A DNA stretch of 64,000 nucleotides, from positions 12,987,001 through 13,051,000 of the forward strand of contig NC_083382.1 in the NCBI RefSeq assembly GCF_031755915.1. The letters run 5' to 3'. Numbering within the stretch: the first letter of the stretch is position 1; each line of letters starts with the position of its first letter. Below, in pieces: positions 46,781 to 60,908 of the stretch. Below the pieces are notes generated by a model. That model had not been told where the DNA came from, did not search any database, and saw nothing but the letters and a program-made list of their open reading frames with translations. Source of the stretch: Ziziphus jujuba. Its lineage: Eukaryota > Streptophyta > Magnoliopsida > Rosales > Rhamnaceae. The translations under genes and the position numbers were made by a program.

Positions 46781-49700
46781 TGTAACACCCCATCCCGAAC
46801 TACATCAGAATTTCTAAAATTTGACCAAGGTTGACCGGGTTTGACCGTCGTTGACCGAGAAGGGGTCAAATGTTAAAAAGTACACATTGTCACGAGTTCA
46901 TAGACTAGTAGCACGTCGAAAACGGAGCTATAGTTTGAAAGTTATGAGCAAAACAAGTTGAGGTCCAAACTGTCCAAGGGGTGCTGGAGTTGACTTTTTG
47001 TTCATGCAAAGTTGAGCTTTGACTCATGCATGATGGTGAAGTACTCGTCGATACGAGTTCATAGATTAGCGGTACGCCCGATTTGGACATGTGGTTTGAA
47101 AGTTATGAACTTGTAGAATTTTTCAAATATAGTATTATTTTAATATTATTTTTAAATATGTGAACAATGTGTCACATGTGACTTAATAAGGGGTGCCATG
47201 TGTCACAACGGTAAGATGCCACATGTCAACCATGATTAAATACCATAATATTTTATTATTATTCTATACAATAATATTATTTAATTATTTTCTTTTACTT
47301 TCTTTTCCTTTCTTTTTGTTTTCTTTTGTTTTCTTTTTTTTTTTTTTTGTTTTTTTCCTTCCCCCACGTGGGAAAAACACCCCCAGCCCCCCCCCCTGGA
47401 ACCTTTCTTCTTTCTTTTCCTTTCCTTTTCCTCCTCTTGGGTCCTTGTTGTTTCTCAAATTTCGGCCACCGGAAGGCCACATACGCTGGCCAGGGAAGGA
47501 GCCCATTCCCCGGTAACGCCACCCTTCAAATTTCCCAGCCAAACGCCGCCGGACGCACCCAGATCGGGCCGGTGAAGTTGGTGGCGGTGGGTTTGAGTTT
47601 TCCGGTGATTCTCTCTGTTTCCGGCCAACCCAGTCCGATCTTCCACCTCTTTCCCCCTATTTTGGGTCCTCTGAGTTCAAATATGGTCTCCAATTGTTTA
47701 AATTCGAAGTGGTTCGCGAGTTATGAGGAGGTGAAGTTCAGCCGGTACTTCCCGGGCAAATTTCGACCACCACCGGCAAAATTGGGGTCAATGGAGGCCG
47801 GTAATGCGATCCTCGTTCCATAAGCTTCGTTTCGGTATATTACTCATAAATTTTGGTTAACGTTTATGTTAAACCCCCCGGGTACCGGATATTATTTATC
47901 CGAATAAAATATTAATTTATTTGAGTTGTGTAATATTGTTGTTCTAGGAGCGCGTGTGCATCGTGGAATTGATCCCATGGAGAATCTTGGGTTAATTGCG
48001 TGCTCAAGGTGAGTGACCCACCGTCAAAACTATTTTAGGTTGATAAATTTCATATATTTTATGTTGAATATGTGTTTGGAAATTATATTCATGTATTAAT
48101 TATTTATAAATTATATTTGGGGATTTTGATGCCACAATTGAATAAAATTATAGTATATTGTGCATTAAAATATAAATTGATTTTGGTAAATTATGGGAAT
48201 TTTATTTTATGAAATTGTTGATTTAAGTTTATTTAAATTGTGGTTGCAATAAATTTTGGAATTATTTATGTTTAATAAAAATGTATTTGTCCATCGATGA
48301 ATTGTGAGATCCAATTATATTTGAATTTTGAGGAATTGAAGTAATATTTATTTTTAGTTATTGTTACATTCATGGATGGATTGAAATTGATGGAAAGTAT
48401 GCGATGGATTTGTGACAATGAATTATAAAGGAATTGTGGAAAAATTTATGGGTTTAATTGAATGGAATAAACCCGGTAGAATTTTTTTCTTGGATTTGAA
48501 ACTATATGGATTTTAGAATTTTTATGATGCACAACACATGTACCAGTGTTCTGTATATGTGGATATGATTAATGCACACATGGATATGATTAGCGCGCAG
48601 GTGGGTATGAGTAGTGCGCAGGTGATTTATGGGTTGTCCTGTGGTTGCCATTGGACCTAGAGTCGGCAAGTTGATATCGCCCGTAGCCACCCCCCGCCAT
48701 GGCCAGTACGCGTGTTTGCAGCGGTGTGGTGGGACACCACGCGACCGTATGCCTGTTTCTCTCTTTAACCTCTTGTCTGGCGGTACCGCGGGACGCTGGG
48801 TACTGTTGGCGCGACTGGTATATAGTGTGTGCATCAAATGGTTTTCACGACCTGATTTTTAATAAAATATATTTAATAGTGTTTCATTAATTATTGAATT
48901 TTAAGGTTACGCAATTTTTATAAAAATGCTTTTACGAAATTATTATCCAAATTGTTTTGGTATTTTGAAATCCATTCTAATATATTATATTTTCCTTCAT
49001 TTTATTATATTCTTAACATTTATATCAAATGGGTGTTTTATTTTGATTAAATTATTCCTTTATTTAATTGTAACAAATTAGGATTGTTACACAAGTCATT
49101 TTCATTTCTATTATTATTCTCATTCTAATTTTGGATTCTTAATTTGTTGTGTTGTATTTGTAAATTATTCGGTTAATTATTTTTCTGAATCTTGGGCAAA
49201 AATATCGGGTTTTGTGAAAACGTTTTAAAAAGGGAACATTTCCAACTGAGTGACCGTAAGGGTTTTGAGAGAAAAATTATTTTCAACCATTATTACTAAA
49301 CCATTCATGTATTTATTTATTTAATAATTATTTATTCATTTGCTTATTACTAAATTACTTGATTCTTAGTAGTTAGCAAACTAGGTCGCTCACTGAAATG
49401 ATTAGCATCTAATGTTTTTAAATTTCGTTCCCTTAGACTCAGGTGGTGGACATTGTTCGATCAGGGCGAGCTCGACAGTTTGATCGTTCCCGGAACTTCG
49501 AGAAGTCTTCTTTCCTTCGTTTCTTACTATGTAATTTTCTGTCTACTTTGTTGTATAACTTTTGTAGTTAATTGTATCTTATGATGCTCTGTATACCATG
49601 GGATATATTTCCTTAATTATTGTAATGATTCCCTGTTGTTATTTTGAAGTGTTGAAATTTATGGTAATATTTTGTAGTAAAGTGGGAGGAATAAGGTGGC

Positions 49701-49856
49701 GCATTTAGGAATGTGTTTTCAGTGCAGGAAAAATTGTGGTAAGTCCAACCCTTAGGAGAGGTTCTGTCGGATTTTCCATTGGAGGATCCGGTAGGGTTTC
49801 CCTAGGATCAGGGCTTGTCTAGGGTTCCGGTGAGGAATTTTGGACGGGTCTTGACA
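46781..49856. mobile_element. Large solo-LTR-like element E2
   Basis: 3,076 bp from TGTAACACCCCATCCC to GGACGGGTCTTGACA, with TG/CA ends and a perfect 5-bp duplication GATAA, inserted in copia integrase coding sequence. It has a GC-rich block (47,380-47,830) with an open 165-codon + frame, a GGTGAGTGACCCACC motif (48,008) and a segment at 48,540-48,840 shared with E1 and E3. There is no primer-binding site or pol, which fits a solo LTR of a long-LTR (probably Ty3/gypsy) family. The open frame is not conserved in E3 and I do not call it a gene. Confidence 0.8.
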
Positions 49857-49861
49857 GATAA

Positions 49862-51589
49862 TGGAAGATTTGATTTGATGATACGAGATATTTGATCTTG
49901 AAAATTCAAACTGGAATTTTATGACAGTATCTTATCACCCTTATTTTCACAGAAAAGTGTCCATGTTGGAAAAGTGTCAGGAGAAGGCACTCTCTATTTA
50001 TGCTTTTTGATAAGAGATAAGAAGTAAAATGGAACATTTTGTGAATTTGATGTGTGAATGGCTGCCAATGGAAGCATGGAAATTCTGATACTAGTAGTGT
50101 GCAATCACTAGTGTCTATCCCAATTATGTTGACTAGCAAAATAAGCACGACAACTCTTTAAGACAAAGCAAATGAATATTTCAAATGTTCTTGTTCTTTG
50201 GAACAAAATATACTCTCAAACTAAGTCAGAATTAATAGGGCAGCACTTAGACTTGTCTGTGAGAAATAACAAGACAGAGTAAAAGAGAATTAGAAAGTAG
50301 AACTCAATGGTTTTGGACTCTGTAGCTTGATTGTGGTTAATCTGTATCTTACCATGTTGGCTACTGTAAGTTTACAACTTACTAGAAAATTGCATCTTGC
50401 TGATGAACGAGTGGGAAAATCATGGTTTTCTCATATTGAAAAATCAAATGTATGTATCTGTTAGTATGATGGAATTGTGATAGCAATTGATGTCAGAACA
50501 CACTCATTGTACTCATATTAAGCGCACATTTTGAAGGTACTCTCTACTTTTCATAAAACACCAGAAAAATTACAACCTTGTAATTGATGGGTGAGTCAAT
50601 TTGAGATAAGGGAAATCTAATTGCTGATATATGAATGGATTCGAGACTCTAAAACTGATAATTTTGGCCTGCAAAACAGTGAGAAATCAGAAATTTTGAT
50701 TAAAAAAACCAAACAAAGGTTTTGATGTTAGCCACGTTTTTGGCCATATGGGCATTGGAATTCTCCCAGAAACGTAGATACGATAAAAACCTAACAAATG
50801 GCATCAAAAACAGTGGCCAAAATGAGAAGAACTGATCAGGTAGGATCACGGGTCGCATGTCCTATGAACCACAATCGGGTCAATCCGCTGGAGATTAAGA
50901 CAATGACATCAGCAATCCCAATGCTGATGTCATCATCAAAAAAATTTTAGAAAAAGGAATTTTCTTTTTCTTTTTTTAAATTTTGATTTTGATTGAAAAA
51001 TATATGGTTTCCCGAGTTTTTATGTATTTTCTAATTAATGGAAAAAAGAAGAATAAGGAATTGTTGTTTTTATTTTTGAATTATATGTGCATTATATACT
51101 TGTGTTTCGGAAATGAAAATTCTATTTTGGAAAAATTATTGTTTCAGAAATTCGAGTTGGAGTATTTTTAAAAATTTTTATTTATAAATAAATAAATTAG
51201 AAAAGAGAGGAAAATGGTATTTTATCTTACATTTATTTTTTAATAAATAAAAAAGGGAGTATTTTACCCACGGATATGGAAATTTTCCCTTACTTGACAA
51301 AATATAAATATATGTACATATATATATATATATTTATTTGAAGTGATTTTCTATAATAATATATTTTTACCTAATTTTATTTTTTAAATAAAAATGGAGA
51401 GGAGAATTAATTTGTTTATTAACTTTGAGATGAATGAAATTGATAATTTAATTGTTTGGAGTTATTGTTGTGTTATGGAAGTCTTGAAAATACTATGGAA
51501 TTTGAAACTCTGAAACTAAATCGAATGACTTCGTTGATCTAAATGTATGAAGACACAACATTGAAAAGTAGTTTACTTACTAAAGAAAT
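49862..51589. other. Unassigned AT-rich DNA, left part adjoining the copia remnant
   Basis: Only the first few codons continue the copia integrase frame (NLPLS). Beyond that no copia motif is recognisable. Around 50,730-50,930 there is a less AT-rich stretch with an inverted GACATCAGCA/TGCTGATGTC hairpin (50,905-50,932), reminiscent of LTR or leader sequence. AT-rich repeats occur at 51,170-51,400. No gene. Confidence 0.5.
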
Positions 51590-52770
51590 TTATGTTAAAC
51601 TATAAAAGGAAAAGCATGTGGATCCACTTATTAAAAAGTTTTCTCTAGATAAGTAAACTATTAATTGAGGGAAATGGGATAACAACCATTAGCTTAGAGT
51701 TGTCTTAATAGTAACCCTACCTAATTGATTACAAATCGTAAGATCTAAGTTTGAAGGGACAACTGAATCTTGACTGACTTTACAAAAGCACTAAAGAGTT
51801 ATACAACTCTACCCGTTTCTATGATAATTAATGTTGCCTGTAATATGCGTTAGGATAAGCATTGTTTTTAATGACTCCTATACTTTGGAAATCCAAATAG
51901 GATTTTTAAGGAAACTTTTAATAGGAAGTCACCTATGTGAGTGTGAAAGGACCACTTCTATGAGAATTTTTATAGGCTAGAATTCTCTAGAGCACTCATG
52001 AAAAACCAAGAGCATTTAGGGCCATAATGAACACAACCATGAGAATTTAAATTTTATCGAAAATGAATTGTGTGAGTATTATTGTCCTGGTTTACACTAA
52101 TGCCTGACTGTTCAAGACATCATGTTCACTGATTAGCCAAGTAAATTCCTTAATGCTTCTCTAGGTAAGGTTCAAAGCCAAAAGCTACCTATGTTGATGC
52201 AATTACTTATCAAATGAACTCTCTCTAATGTCTACATTGTCATTTGCATGATTTTTTGGAAATTTCCTTTCATGAGGGGGATTGTTGGAAATTTTAAATT
52301 ATATTAATTAATTTTTCAAATTGAATGGAAATATAAAATGATGCCTTTTCACATGATATAAGTTGCATAGTTTCAGAGTGGTTGCTACCTTTATAAGATA
52401 CTAATTCACAATGAATATTACCTTTAAAAATGTATAATTTGTCATCTTTATGAATAGATATTTCTTTGGTTACATACTCTTTAAAACTCTATAAATAAGA
52501 GAATTTTGACTTCAATTATAATCGATTTTTAAAATTCAATATAATTTATGTATCCATAACAATTAGAAAACTAAGTGTTACATATGTCGGAGAGTTGAAG
52601 TCCATTTTGATTCGTTGATATTGATGATTTGGAGTGCTACTATCATCAAGAAAGATCGTTATATCTTGGGAGACAATTATCATAAAATCATGAACGCCTA
52701 AGTGGGGCAAATTCGTCTTAAGGACATAGAGTTAAACTCTAGCCTCGATCTAAACTGGTTTTTTTCTAAA
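51590..52770 (+). mobile_element. Ty1/copia 3' end and LTR, copy C
   Basis: Direct copy of 1-1,170. KEKHVDPLIKKFSLDK at the start resembles a copia RNase H tail (usual ADPLTKGLS). Purine run GAGGGGGAT lies before TGTTGGAAATTTTAAATT at 52,283. TATA-like CTATAAATAAGAG is at about 52,490. Confidence 0.5.
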
Positions 52771-53393
52771 CTCTATGTATTATTATATGCCATTATTTTA
52801 TTTGTATACTTTTTGAATAAAAGTTTATTCACATTTATGTTTAATTATTTTTAATATAGATAAGAGTTTATAAAGTAAATTAAAGTATATAAAAAAAAGT
52901 TTCTTTTTTTTAATCAAGCTATATTTAGATGTTGTGATATGGTTTTTGGGTGTACTTGTTGTTACCTTTGGGGTGAGCCATACGCTGATCATCATTATCT
53001 ACGACAATTATTTGAGGCGGACCATCATAAGCGCAACATTTCTTTCAACAACATAAAAGGCCACGAACATAACGTACTCTATAGTAATAACCTCTTGACT
53101 TTTCATCCTCTACAAGGCTGCTTCCTTTATCTGTAATCATCATTTTATATAAACATTTATATAACTTTTCTAGGATGAGTGTCACACCCATCTTATGGTA
53201 GAGGTTTAGCCACTTCAAATATATATAAACACCCATTATAATGTAGACATGATGCTTATTATAATACAATTCTGATCCTATTAAGACATCTTAACTTTTA
53301 TAAAATTAAGATGTAGTACAAGTTACTTAAGATACAGTTTAAATGATTAATATATCTTGATTGGTTTGTATTATATTTTAACTTTATAAGTTA

Positions 53394-56272
53394 TGTAACA
53401 CCCCGTCCCAAATCGCACCGGAATCCGTGCACGTTGACCGAGGTTGACCGTTGACCGAGCGGGTCAAAAGTTGACTTTTTGTTCCAGTTGACCAGGGTAC
53501 TGTGGCGAAGTACATGATGCCCCGAGTTCGTAGACTAGTAGCACGTCGAAAACGGAGCTACGGTTTGAAAGTTATGGGCAAAACAAGTTGAGGTGCAAAC
53601 AGTCCAAAAGGTGCCGGGAGTTGACTTTTTCTTGTGGTGTAATTTTATGGTTGTAAAGTACTCGTCGATACGAGTTCATAGACTAGCGGCACGCTTAAAT
53701 CGAATGTTTGGTTAAAAAGTTATGGACGTTTGAAGTTCGCCGGATACCGTAATATTTTATTATATCTACCTTAAGTGCATAGTGACGCCATGTGTCAGCA
53801 TCTGATTGGTCCACGTGGAATGAACAGTGTCACCACGGTGGCTTTTATTTGACAAAAATCTCAGGGAAGAGAGAGAAAGAGAGAGAGGAGAGAGAGAGAG
53901 AAAGAGAGAGAGAAACCGACCGGCCGCCTGAATTTTCAAATTTTCCGGCCGATTCACGTTACACATGCCGGCCAGACGGATGCCTCTCCCCATTTCCGGC
54001 AAAACGCCAAAGTTTCACGGCCATTGGTCGCCGGACGCGCCCGGATCGAGGCGGCGAAGATCGGCGGTGATTTTTCCCTCCACCGCCGGCCACCGCCGTT
54101 TGACCCCTTTTCGGCCATTTTTAGGCCACACGCGCTAGCCACCCCTCACCACCTCCTCAAGTCCGGCCTACCCACCAAATTTCATGGCCACCGGACCTCT
54201 GATGCGCCGGGATCGGAGCTTTTTCCGGCGAGGGGCCGAAATTCTTCAAACCCCAATTTCTCCGTTGTCCGGCCTCCGTTTGCCTCACCGCCGGTCCCGT
54301 TGGATTCCTCTCCCCTCGATCTAAAAATCTACAAAAAATCTCAGCCAACGGCCACCGCACGCGCCGCCAGCGGCGACAGTTGCAGGTGACTGCGACGGCT
54401 CGCAGGAAGTTACTGTTCCGGCGAGTACCCAGTCGAACCGCCAGTCCTTGTCCACTGTGTTCGACCTCCTGAACCTGAATCCAGCATCCTTTTCCGCCAA
54501 TTCACGACGGTTTGGGAGAATTGAGTAGTCGAAACCCGAAAGCTTTCCGGTGAGATTCCGGCCACCTCGGGTCCGATCACCGGAAAGTAAGACCGAATCC
54601 GTGATCCTCATCACTCAAGCTTCGATTCGGTATATAACTCGTAAATTTTAGTTGTCGTTGTGTTCGCTCCCCGGGTACCCATTTGGGAATTACCTGATTA
54701 AAATATTAATATATTTGGTTGGTATACTATGGATGTTTTAGGTGCGCGTACGAGTAGTGGAGTTGATCCTGCAGAGGATCTTAGCTGATTTACGCGCTTA
54801 AGGTGAGTGACCCACCTTCAAAAATATTTTGGCAATTAATTATGTTTAATTGGTATTTAAATTATGCTCATGTGGTACAATTTAATTATGGTTTTATTGT
54901 GATTTAATTTAATTATTATGCATGAGCAAAGTATATTTCGGTAATAATCGTACGAGGTCTTAAGTATTATTTTCGGGCATAATTGGGTTAAATAATTTAT
55001 GAAAATATTTGTTTAAATTGTATAAATTATGCCCGCGGTATTTTAATTGTTGAACCTCGTATTACGCGAAAATTATGGTTTATTTGTTATCAATATTTCG
55101 TATTGATTTGTTAAATAAAAATATGTGGGATGGTAAGTGAGAAATGTTGGTATATTTTCCACGGTAATTTTGGAAAACGGTACAGTTGGTTTAATAATTG
55201 TTTTAGACGCATTCATACAGTATTGGTGTTCTGGTATATGTATATGTGGTTCAATGCGCAAGTATTATAATTTCTCCCGTGAGTTGCCATTGGACCGTGG
55301 GCAGGCAAGTTGTTATTGGCCACAGCCGCCCCCCTCCTTGGCCGGGATGATGGTTTCAGCAGCGGTACTGTCGGGACGCCGAAGTGCCGTTTGCAAGTTT
55401 CTCTCTTTAATCTCCCCGCCAATCGGTGCTCAGGACGCTGGGTATCGGAGGGCATCACCGGTATATGGTGTGGTGCGTCAAGTGTAATTTTCAAATAAGT
55501 TTCAAACCCCAAAGGTGTTCAAAAATTCGTTTATTATAATTTATTACATTTTAATTATATATTGGGGTATTTATTTATTTATTGTTATCAAATGTTTGAT
55601 CCCTTGGTTTTCGGGAAGTACGAATATCGGGTTTTGTGAAATCGTTTTAAAAAGGGAACATTTCCAACGGAGTGATTGGTGAGAGTTTTGAGGGAAAATT
55701 ATCTTTTCCAACTGTTATTATTTATTTGTTAATTGTTGGTATTAATTCAATTCCCTTATTTGTTATATTATTGTTATTATTATCATTAAAAGTGTTCAGT
55801 AGTTAGGGTCACTCATTTAGATGATTAGCATCTCACGTTTTTAAGTTCCGTTCCCTTAGGTGTAAGGGGTGGTAGACATTCTTCCGGAGCGAACCAATTT
55901 TCCGCTGCTATCGTGTGTCGAGAAGTACCTTTGTACTCATTCATTTCAGTTGTATTATTTCTTTCATCTTTGTTGTATTTTTGTTGATTAGCACTTCATA
56001 AAGCTCTGTATACTATTTGGACACTTATGTTTTATTTATGCACTGGGCTGCTGTTATTGTTGTGAAGTGCTGTAAATTGTGGAATCAATTTGTAGTTTGC
56101 GGGAGGAATAAAGGGATGAGTATAGAAGTGTGTTTTCAATGCAGGTGATTTTTGGTAAGTCCTACTCTTAGGGGAGGTGCTTCCGGATTTTCCGTTGGAA
56201 GGTTCGGTGGTATTTCCCTGGGATTAGGGCTTGACTAGGGTTCCGGGAAGGAATTCTGGACGGGTCCTGACA
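53394..56272. mobile_element. Large solo-LTR-like element E3
   Basis: 2,879 bp from TGTAACACCCCGTCCC to GGACGGGTCCTGACA, interrupting the copy C spacer, which is continuous in copies A and B. GTTA flanks both sides (53,390-53,393 and 56,273-56,276), consistent with a short duplication whose exact edge is blurred. About 14 bp of the left flank are missing compared with A and B. It has a (GA)n run at 53,860-53,915, a GC-rich block at 53,920-54,600 and the GGTGAGTGACCCACC motif at 54,803. No protein motif was recognised. Confidence 0.8.
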
Positions 56273-56878
56273 GTTATGTTTATAATTGAATTATAAAATT
56301 GTTGATTATTTTATGTATCAGAATCCAAAGATAAGAAAACAAATTTTAAAAAAAAAAGCCAATTTTGAAAAAAATTATTTTAACCTCAATGTCTCTAGTC
56401 TTTGCTATCGAAGATAGTATAACAACTAGGACCAGTAAAGCCTACGAATTTAAAAGCCTTGGAATTCATTTTTCTTGCCAAGGAAAGCTTGGGGAAAAAT
56501 GTTTTAACATATATTAATGAAAGTATGTTATTGTATAATTTATAAGCCATGCTTGCATGTAGCTTGGCTTAAAGGGGTAACATTTTAGGTTAATTATAAT
56601 TTACCAATTATATATATAAATATATATAAATCAAGCTTCCCAAAAATATATATATATATATATACACAAAATGGGAATCGAGTTGTCGATAGAGAAAAAA
56701 GAATAGTCGTATATAATTGTTGTTTCCTTTTCATGCAGTTGTGCTATAAATTCTATTCTAAAAAGTCAAAACTCCATAAAAATGAAGGATATTAAAATCA
56801 TTTTGATGAGCATGAGCAAGTTGTATGAATATCTTTGTGAAAAAGGGAATGCAAATACACCAAATGCATGGTTGGGAG
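56273..56878. other. AT-rich spacer, copy C (right part)
   Basis: Continues the spacer interrupted by E3 and matches 1,768-2,389 and 27,865-28,475. It contains AT microsatellites at 56,608-56,665. No gene. Confidence 0.7.
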
Positions 56879-57894
56879 TAGAGGTGGCAATTTAGGTTAT
56901 GACATAGTGACACGATTCGAAAATGATACGAAATTAATAGGTTTGGATTTATTATAAATGGATTTGGATCAAATTTGGATCAACCTGTTTAACACGATTA
57001 ATAAACGTATCAATTTCAGGTTGACTTGCTTAACCCGAAACTGATCTGTTTAACTTGTTTAATTAAATGTGTTATTTTCCCGTTTAACCCAAACTCAACA
57101 TGGTTATAACCCATTTAATTATAACTTTAATATATTAAATTTACTATTAATAAAACTTTAACTAATATTTTTTTATTACTAAATATCAAACTTATTTAAG
57201 ATTATATTATTGATTTTTTTATTAACTAAAAATAAAAAATAAAAATTATCGAAATAATATTTGTTTACTTAAATATAACATGTTTAATGCATGTATGGAT
57301 TTATGGATATGGGAAAAATAAAAATTAAAATGTCTAAAAGTATTAGAAATGTCGAAAATTAAAAACACAATTATTAATAAAGTTTTTTTATATTATTTTC
57401 ATAGAAGTAGTATTAGGTTTATTATATGTGTGTGTATATATATATCTATATTTCACTATTATATAAGATTGTTATATTACCATATCATATATTATATTAT
57501 TGTAAATTTGTAACTATAATTATATGCTTTTACATATATACTAAATTTTTTTATTTTATATGAAATAATTAATTTAAATAAGGTAATTTATTTAATTAGA
57601 TAAATTTCATGCAAACGGGTTAATTTCATGTAAATAGGTTAATGTCGTGTAAACAAGTCAATTTCGTATAAACGGTCAATTTCATGTAAACGGATCGCAT
57701 TGACCCAAATTGACCCTTTTAATAAATGGGTTAAACGGGTCGTGTCAGGTTACCTGTTTATTAAATGGTTCGTATTCGGGCTGAAGATTCCTGACACAAT
57801 TAATAAACGAGTCGAGTTCAGATTGAGCAATTTCAACACGATTAATAAACAGATTGATACAAACATGACACGATAACACGAATTGCCACCCCTA
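56879..57894 (+). mobile_element. hAT-like MITE, copy C (complete)
   Basis: 1,016 bp from TAGAGGTGGCAATTTAGG to CACGAATTGCCACCCCTA. The target duplicates GTTGGGAG (56,871-56,878) and GTTAGGAG (57,895-57,902) differ by one base. It sits at the same site as copies A and B. Confidence 0.85.
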
Positions 57895-58390
57895 GTTAGG
57901 AGGAAGGAAAATATTATCTAGAAAATCATAAAGAAAAATATATAATATATGATCCAATCTGCCACTATATGACAAATTAGACAAAAGTATGTATAAATAT
58001 TATATCATCTCACTTTGCCAAATGGACATGAAAATATTGACCCAAAAAAAAAATAAATAAAGAAGAAGAAAAGGACTAGAAAATCTAATAATAAACACAT
58101 GAAAAGTAATTGTTATAGCATAATCATTATAAGGCCTATTAATTATTGACAAATTAACGGTTATCATGATTAATTTATAATTTATGCCCTGAAAAAATAA
58201 AAATCCTTACCCAAGAAAGTAAAGAGATATTTTACTTCAGCTGATCTCACACGTTTTTAAAGAGAAAAATGATAGCAACCAAGTGAGATTTTCTCTTCCT
58301 AGCTTTTTAGTAGATGGATTTTGCATTTGAAAAAACAAAAAAAACAAAAAATAAAAAATAAAAAAACAAGGTAATTTTCATTTATCTTTG

Positions 58391-60908
58391 TGTCACACCC
58401 CAAGTTTAAATATTTGAAATGTGATAAAAATCATACTTAAAACATTTAATAAAACTTATAATACGGAACATAAAAATTCTTCAAATATCATTAATAAATA
58501 ATATCTAAAATGTTTACAAAGAAAATGAACAAAAATAAACTTCAATACCCAAAAGATCTTTCAAGCTAACTAATATAAAAATAAAAACAACTAAATACCA
58601 TTATCATATGCCAATCCAGCTACCTTGAAACTATGGTGTACCTGAAACCATAACAATAAATAATGGCTACAAAACTCAGCAAGCTACTAGGTTTTCATAA
58701 ATACAAAAATAAGAAAATACTTAAAATGATAATAAATAAATATTCAAAAATAATCTTTATCAACATAAACATAATTTTCTTATAAATTCTAATTGTTAAC
58801 TACCTAGTAGGACTTGCCATAACATAATATTGTCTATCGGTAATCCATATAAACTCGATATAAGGCAGTAACAAATGGGGAAACATAAATTTTAAAAGCA
58901 TGCACTCATACCCGAAGATATAAGTCATACCCCTACTATGACCATCAGTAGATCCTCCCACATGAAACAATACGTCTAAATCTGAAGATAAAGAACCATA
59001 AATGACTAGAGAGATACCCTTACATGATTAATCTCAATACCTGAAAACATATCATAACATATCACATAAATGCCTACTAAGTATCAACAACCAGAGCAAA
59101 AATACATATATCAATAATCAACACTTTATTTGTACAATACATGTATATTTCATAAAACATATATTTATAGAAAAACATAAATAAAATCAATAAAATAAGT
59201 ACATATTTGCTATGATTTTCGTAAAAAAGTCTAGTAACTTACCTTGACCAACAAAGTCCACAAAAGATTAAGAACCTATGGATAATACCAACAATCTCTC
59301 ATAAGTATAAAGCAGAACAATCATATACCATAATTATCTTACGTATAAATCCTAAAATCAAGCTATTAAATTCAAATTAAATAAATAAGAGTTGATGCCA
59401 TAAGATCATCTTAGCTTAACACTCAAATCTTAAAATCATAAGCCTTGAACAAAATCCAATCACCAAAAACCAAATAAAAACCTATTAATCCATAAACAGT
59501 CTCTAAATGAGAAATTAATTCATTATTCAAATGACATCATCTATGTCTGAAAACTTATAAGGATACTGTACACCTACATAAGAAATTGTGATTAAACAAT
59601 TTCATTAATAATGAAAAACTATTTAAAATGCATTGAAAAATTAATAAAGAAATATTGAAACTATTGGATTTTTAGAAACCTTCATTTAATGTTCAATTTG
59701 TTTCTCTTTCATGAAATTTTGTATCCATTTGAATTTTAACAAATTAAAACTAGACTTCTTTTATATATACTCCTATAAAATTTTAAAAGCCAAACAAAGG
59801 TGGAAAACATGATCAAGACAGAAACTGAAAATCAGCATTTCACAAGGAGTCCAATCTACATAAAAATTCATTAAAAATAACATACAATTCCAAAAGTAGT
59901 AAATTTTTATAGAGTTTAACTATATATAGTAAAAATGCTATATGAAAATTATTATGTCAAATAAAGATCGAAAAATATTTTAAATTGAATTTTATTCTTT
60001 GCCAAATAGACAAGAAAATAACTTCAGATAGTTGAGTATAGGTAACTTAGAAAATCACCACGGCCAAAATATAAGGAATTTGAAGCCAAATTTGTTTTAT
60101 ACTAATAGTAGACATATAGGGAATAAAGTACTAATTTTCAGGTAAAAATAATTTCTTTTGGATTTGTTTTGAAATTTTTACATATGAATCATATTGCAGT
60201 CGCACAGAAAAACCAGACAGAATGTATAAATTCAAAATCTTGTAATAAATTGAAAATTGATCCAAATTGCCAAAAATAAATTTTTTCTGATTCATAAATA
60301 TGTCTATTTTCATCCATGAAAGGTTTAATGCCAACATAAATTTTTAAATATTTTAAATAAATTCGAATAATCACTCTGTACAAATCTGTTTCAACAATAA
60401 CTCTTCAAGTCAACCATGATCGTTATTTTCAGTGCCCCAAAACATCTGAAATAATCACATATAATATAAAAAGATCAGAAAAACCAACCTTGATCAACTT
60501 CAAAGATTCAAGATCTTCCTTTTTATGTCCAAAAATTCCAAAATCTCCAAAGATACTGGATCCTTAATAATTTTAAATGGATATCAAAATCCTAAATTAA
60601 TATCGGAGGCCCTTAATATTAACTCTAATAACTTTTAGGGCTAGAAGAAAAAGAAAAAGAAGACTTATCTGATACCCTAGAGTTGCAAAGTTGAAAACAA
60701 CGTAAAAGTAAAATGAACGTACTTTTTTCCTGCCTTTTCATAAAACCAAAAAATAGAGTAAATACCATTTTTTTTGGGCCAGTTTTCTAATAAAATTGAA
60801 ATATACCTATAACCAAACCTATTAAGGTAAAAACTCTATTTTTTTTCTTTCTAAAAAAAATAGTTATAAAACCATTTTGAAGTATATATATATTCACCGT
60901 ATATTACA
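58391..60908 (-). mobile_element. LTR, copy C, with polypurine tract retained
   Basis: 2,518 bp from TGTCACACCCC to GTATATTACA. CTTTG precedes it (58,386-58,390) as in A and B, but no CTTTG follows. Instead AATCCCCCCATCTTAAAAG (60,909-60,927) abuts it, which on the - strand reads as a polypurine tract CTTTTAAGATGGGGGGATT directly before the LTR's TG. So this is the 3' LTR of a once longer element read on the - strand. It is the most complete reference for the LTRs in A and B. Confidence 0.8.

Noticed and set aside
46781..46788. 7-bp target duplication GATAATG for E2
   Set aside because: With TG as the element start the duplication is GATAA (5 bp), the usual LTR length; the extra TG match on the right flank is explained by the original target.
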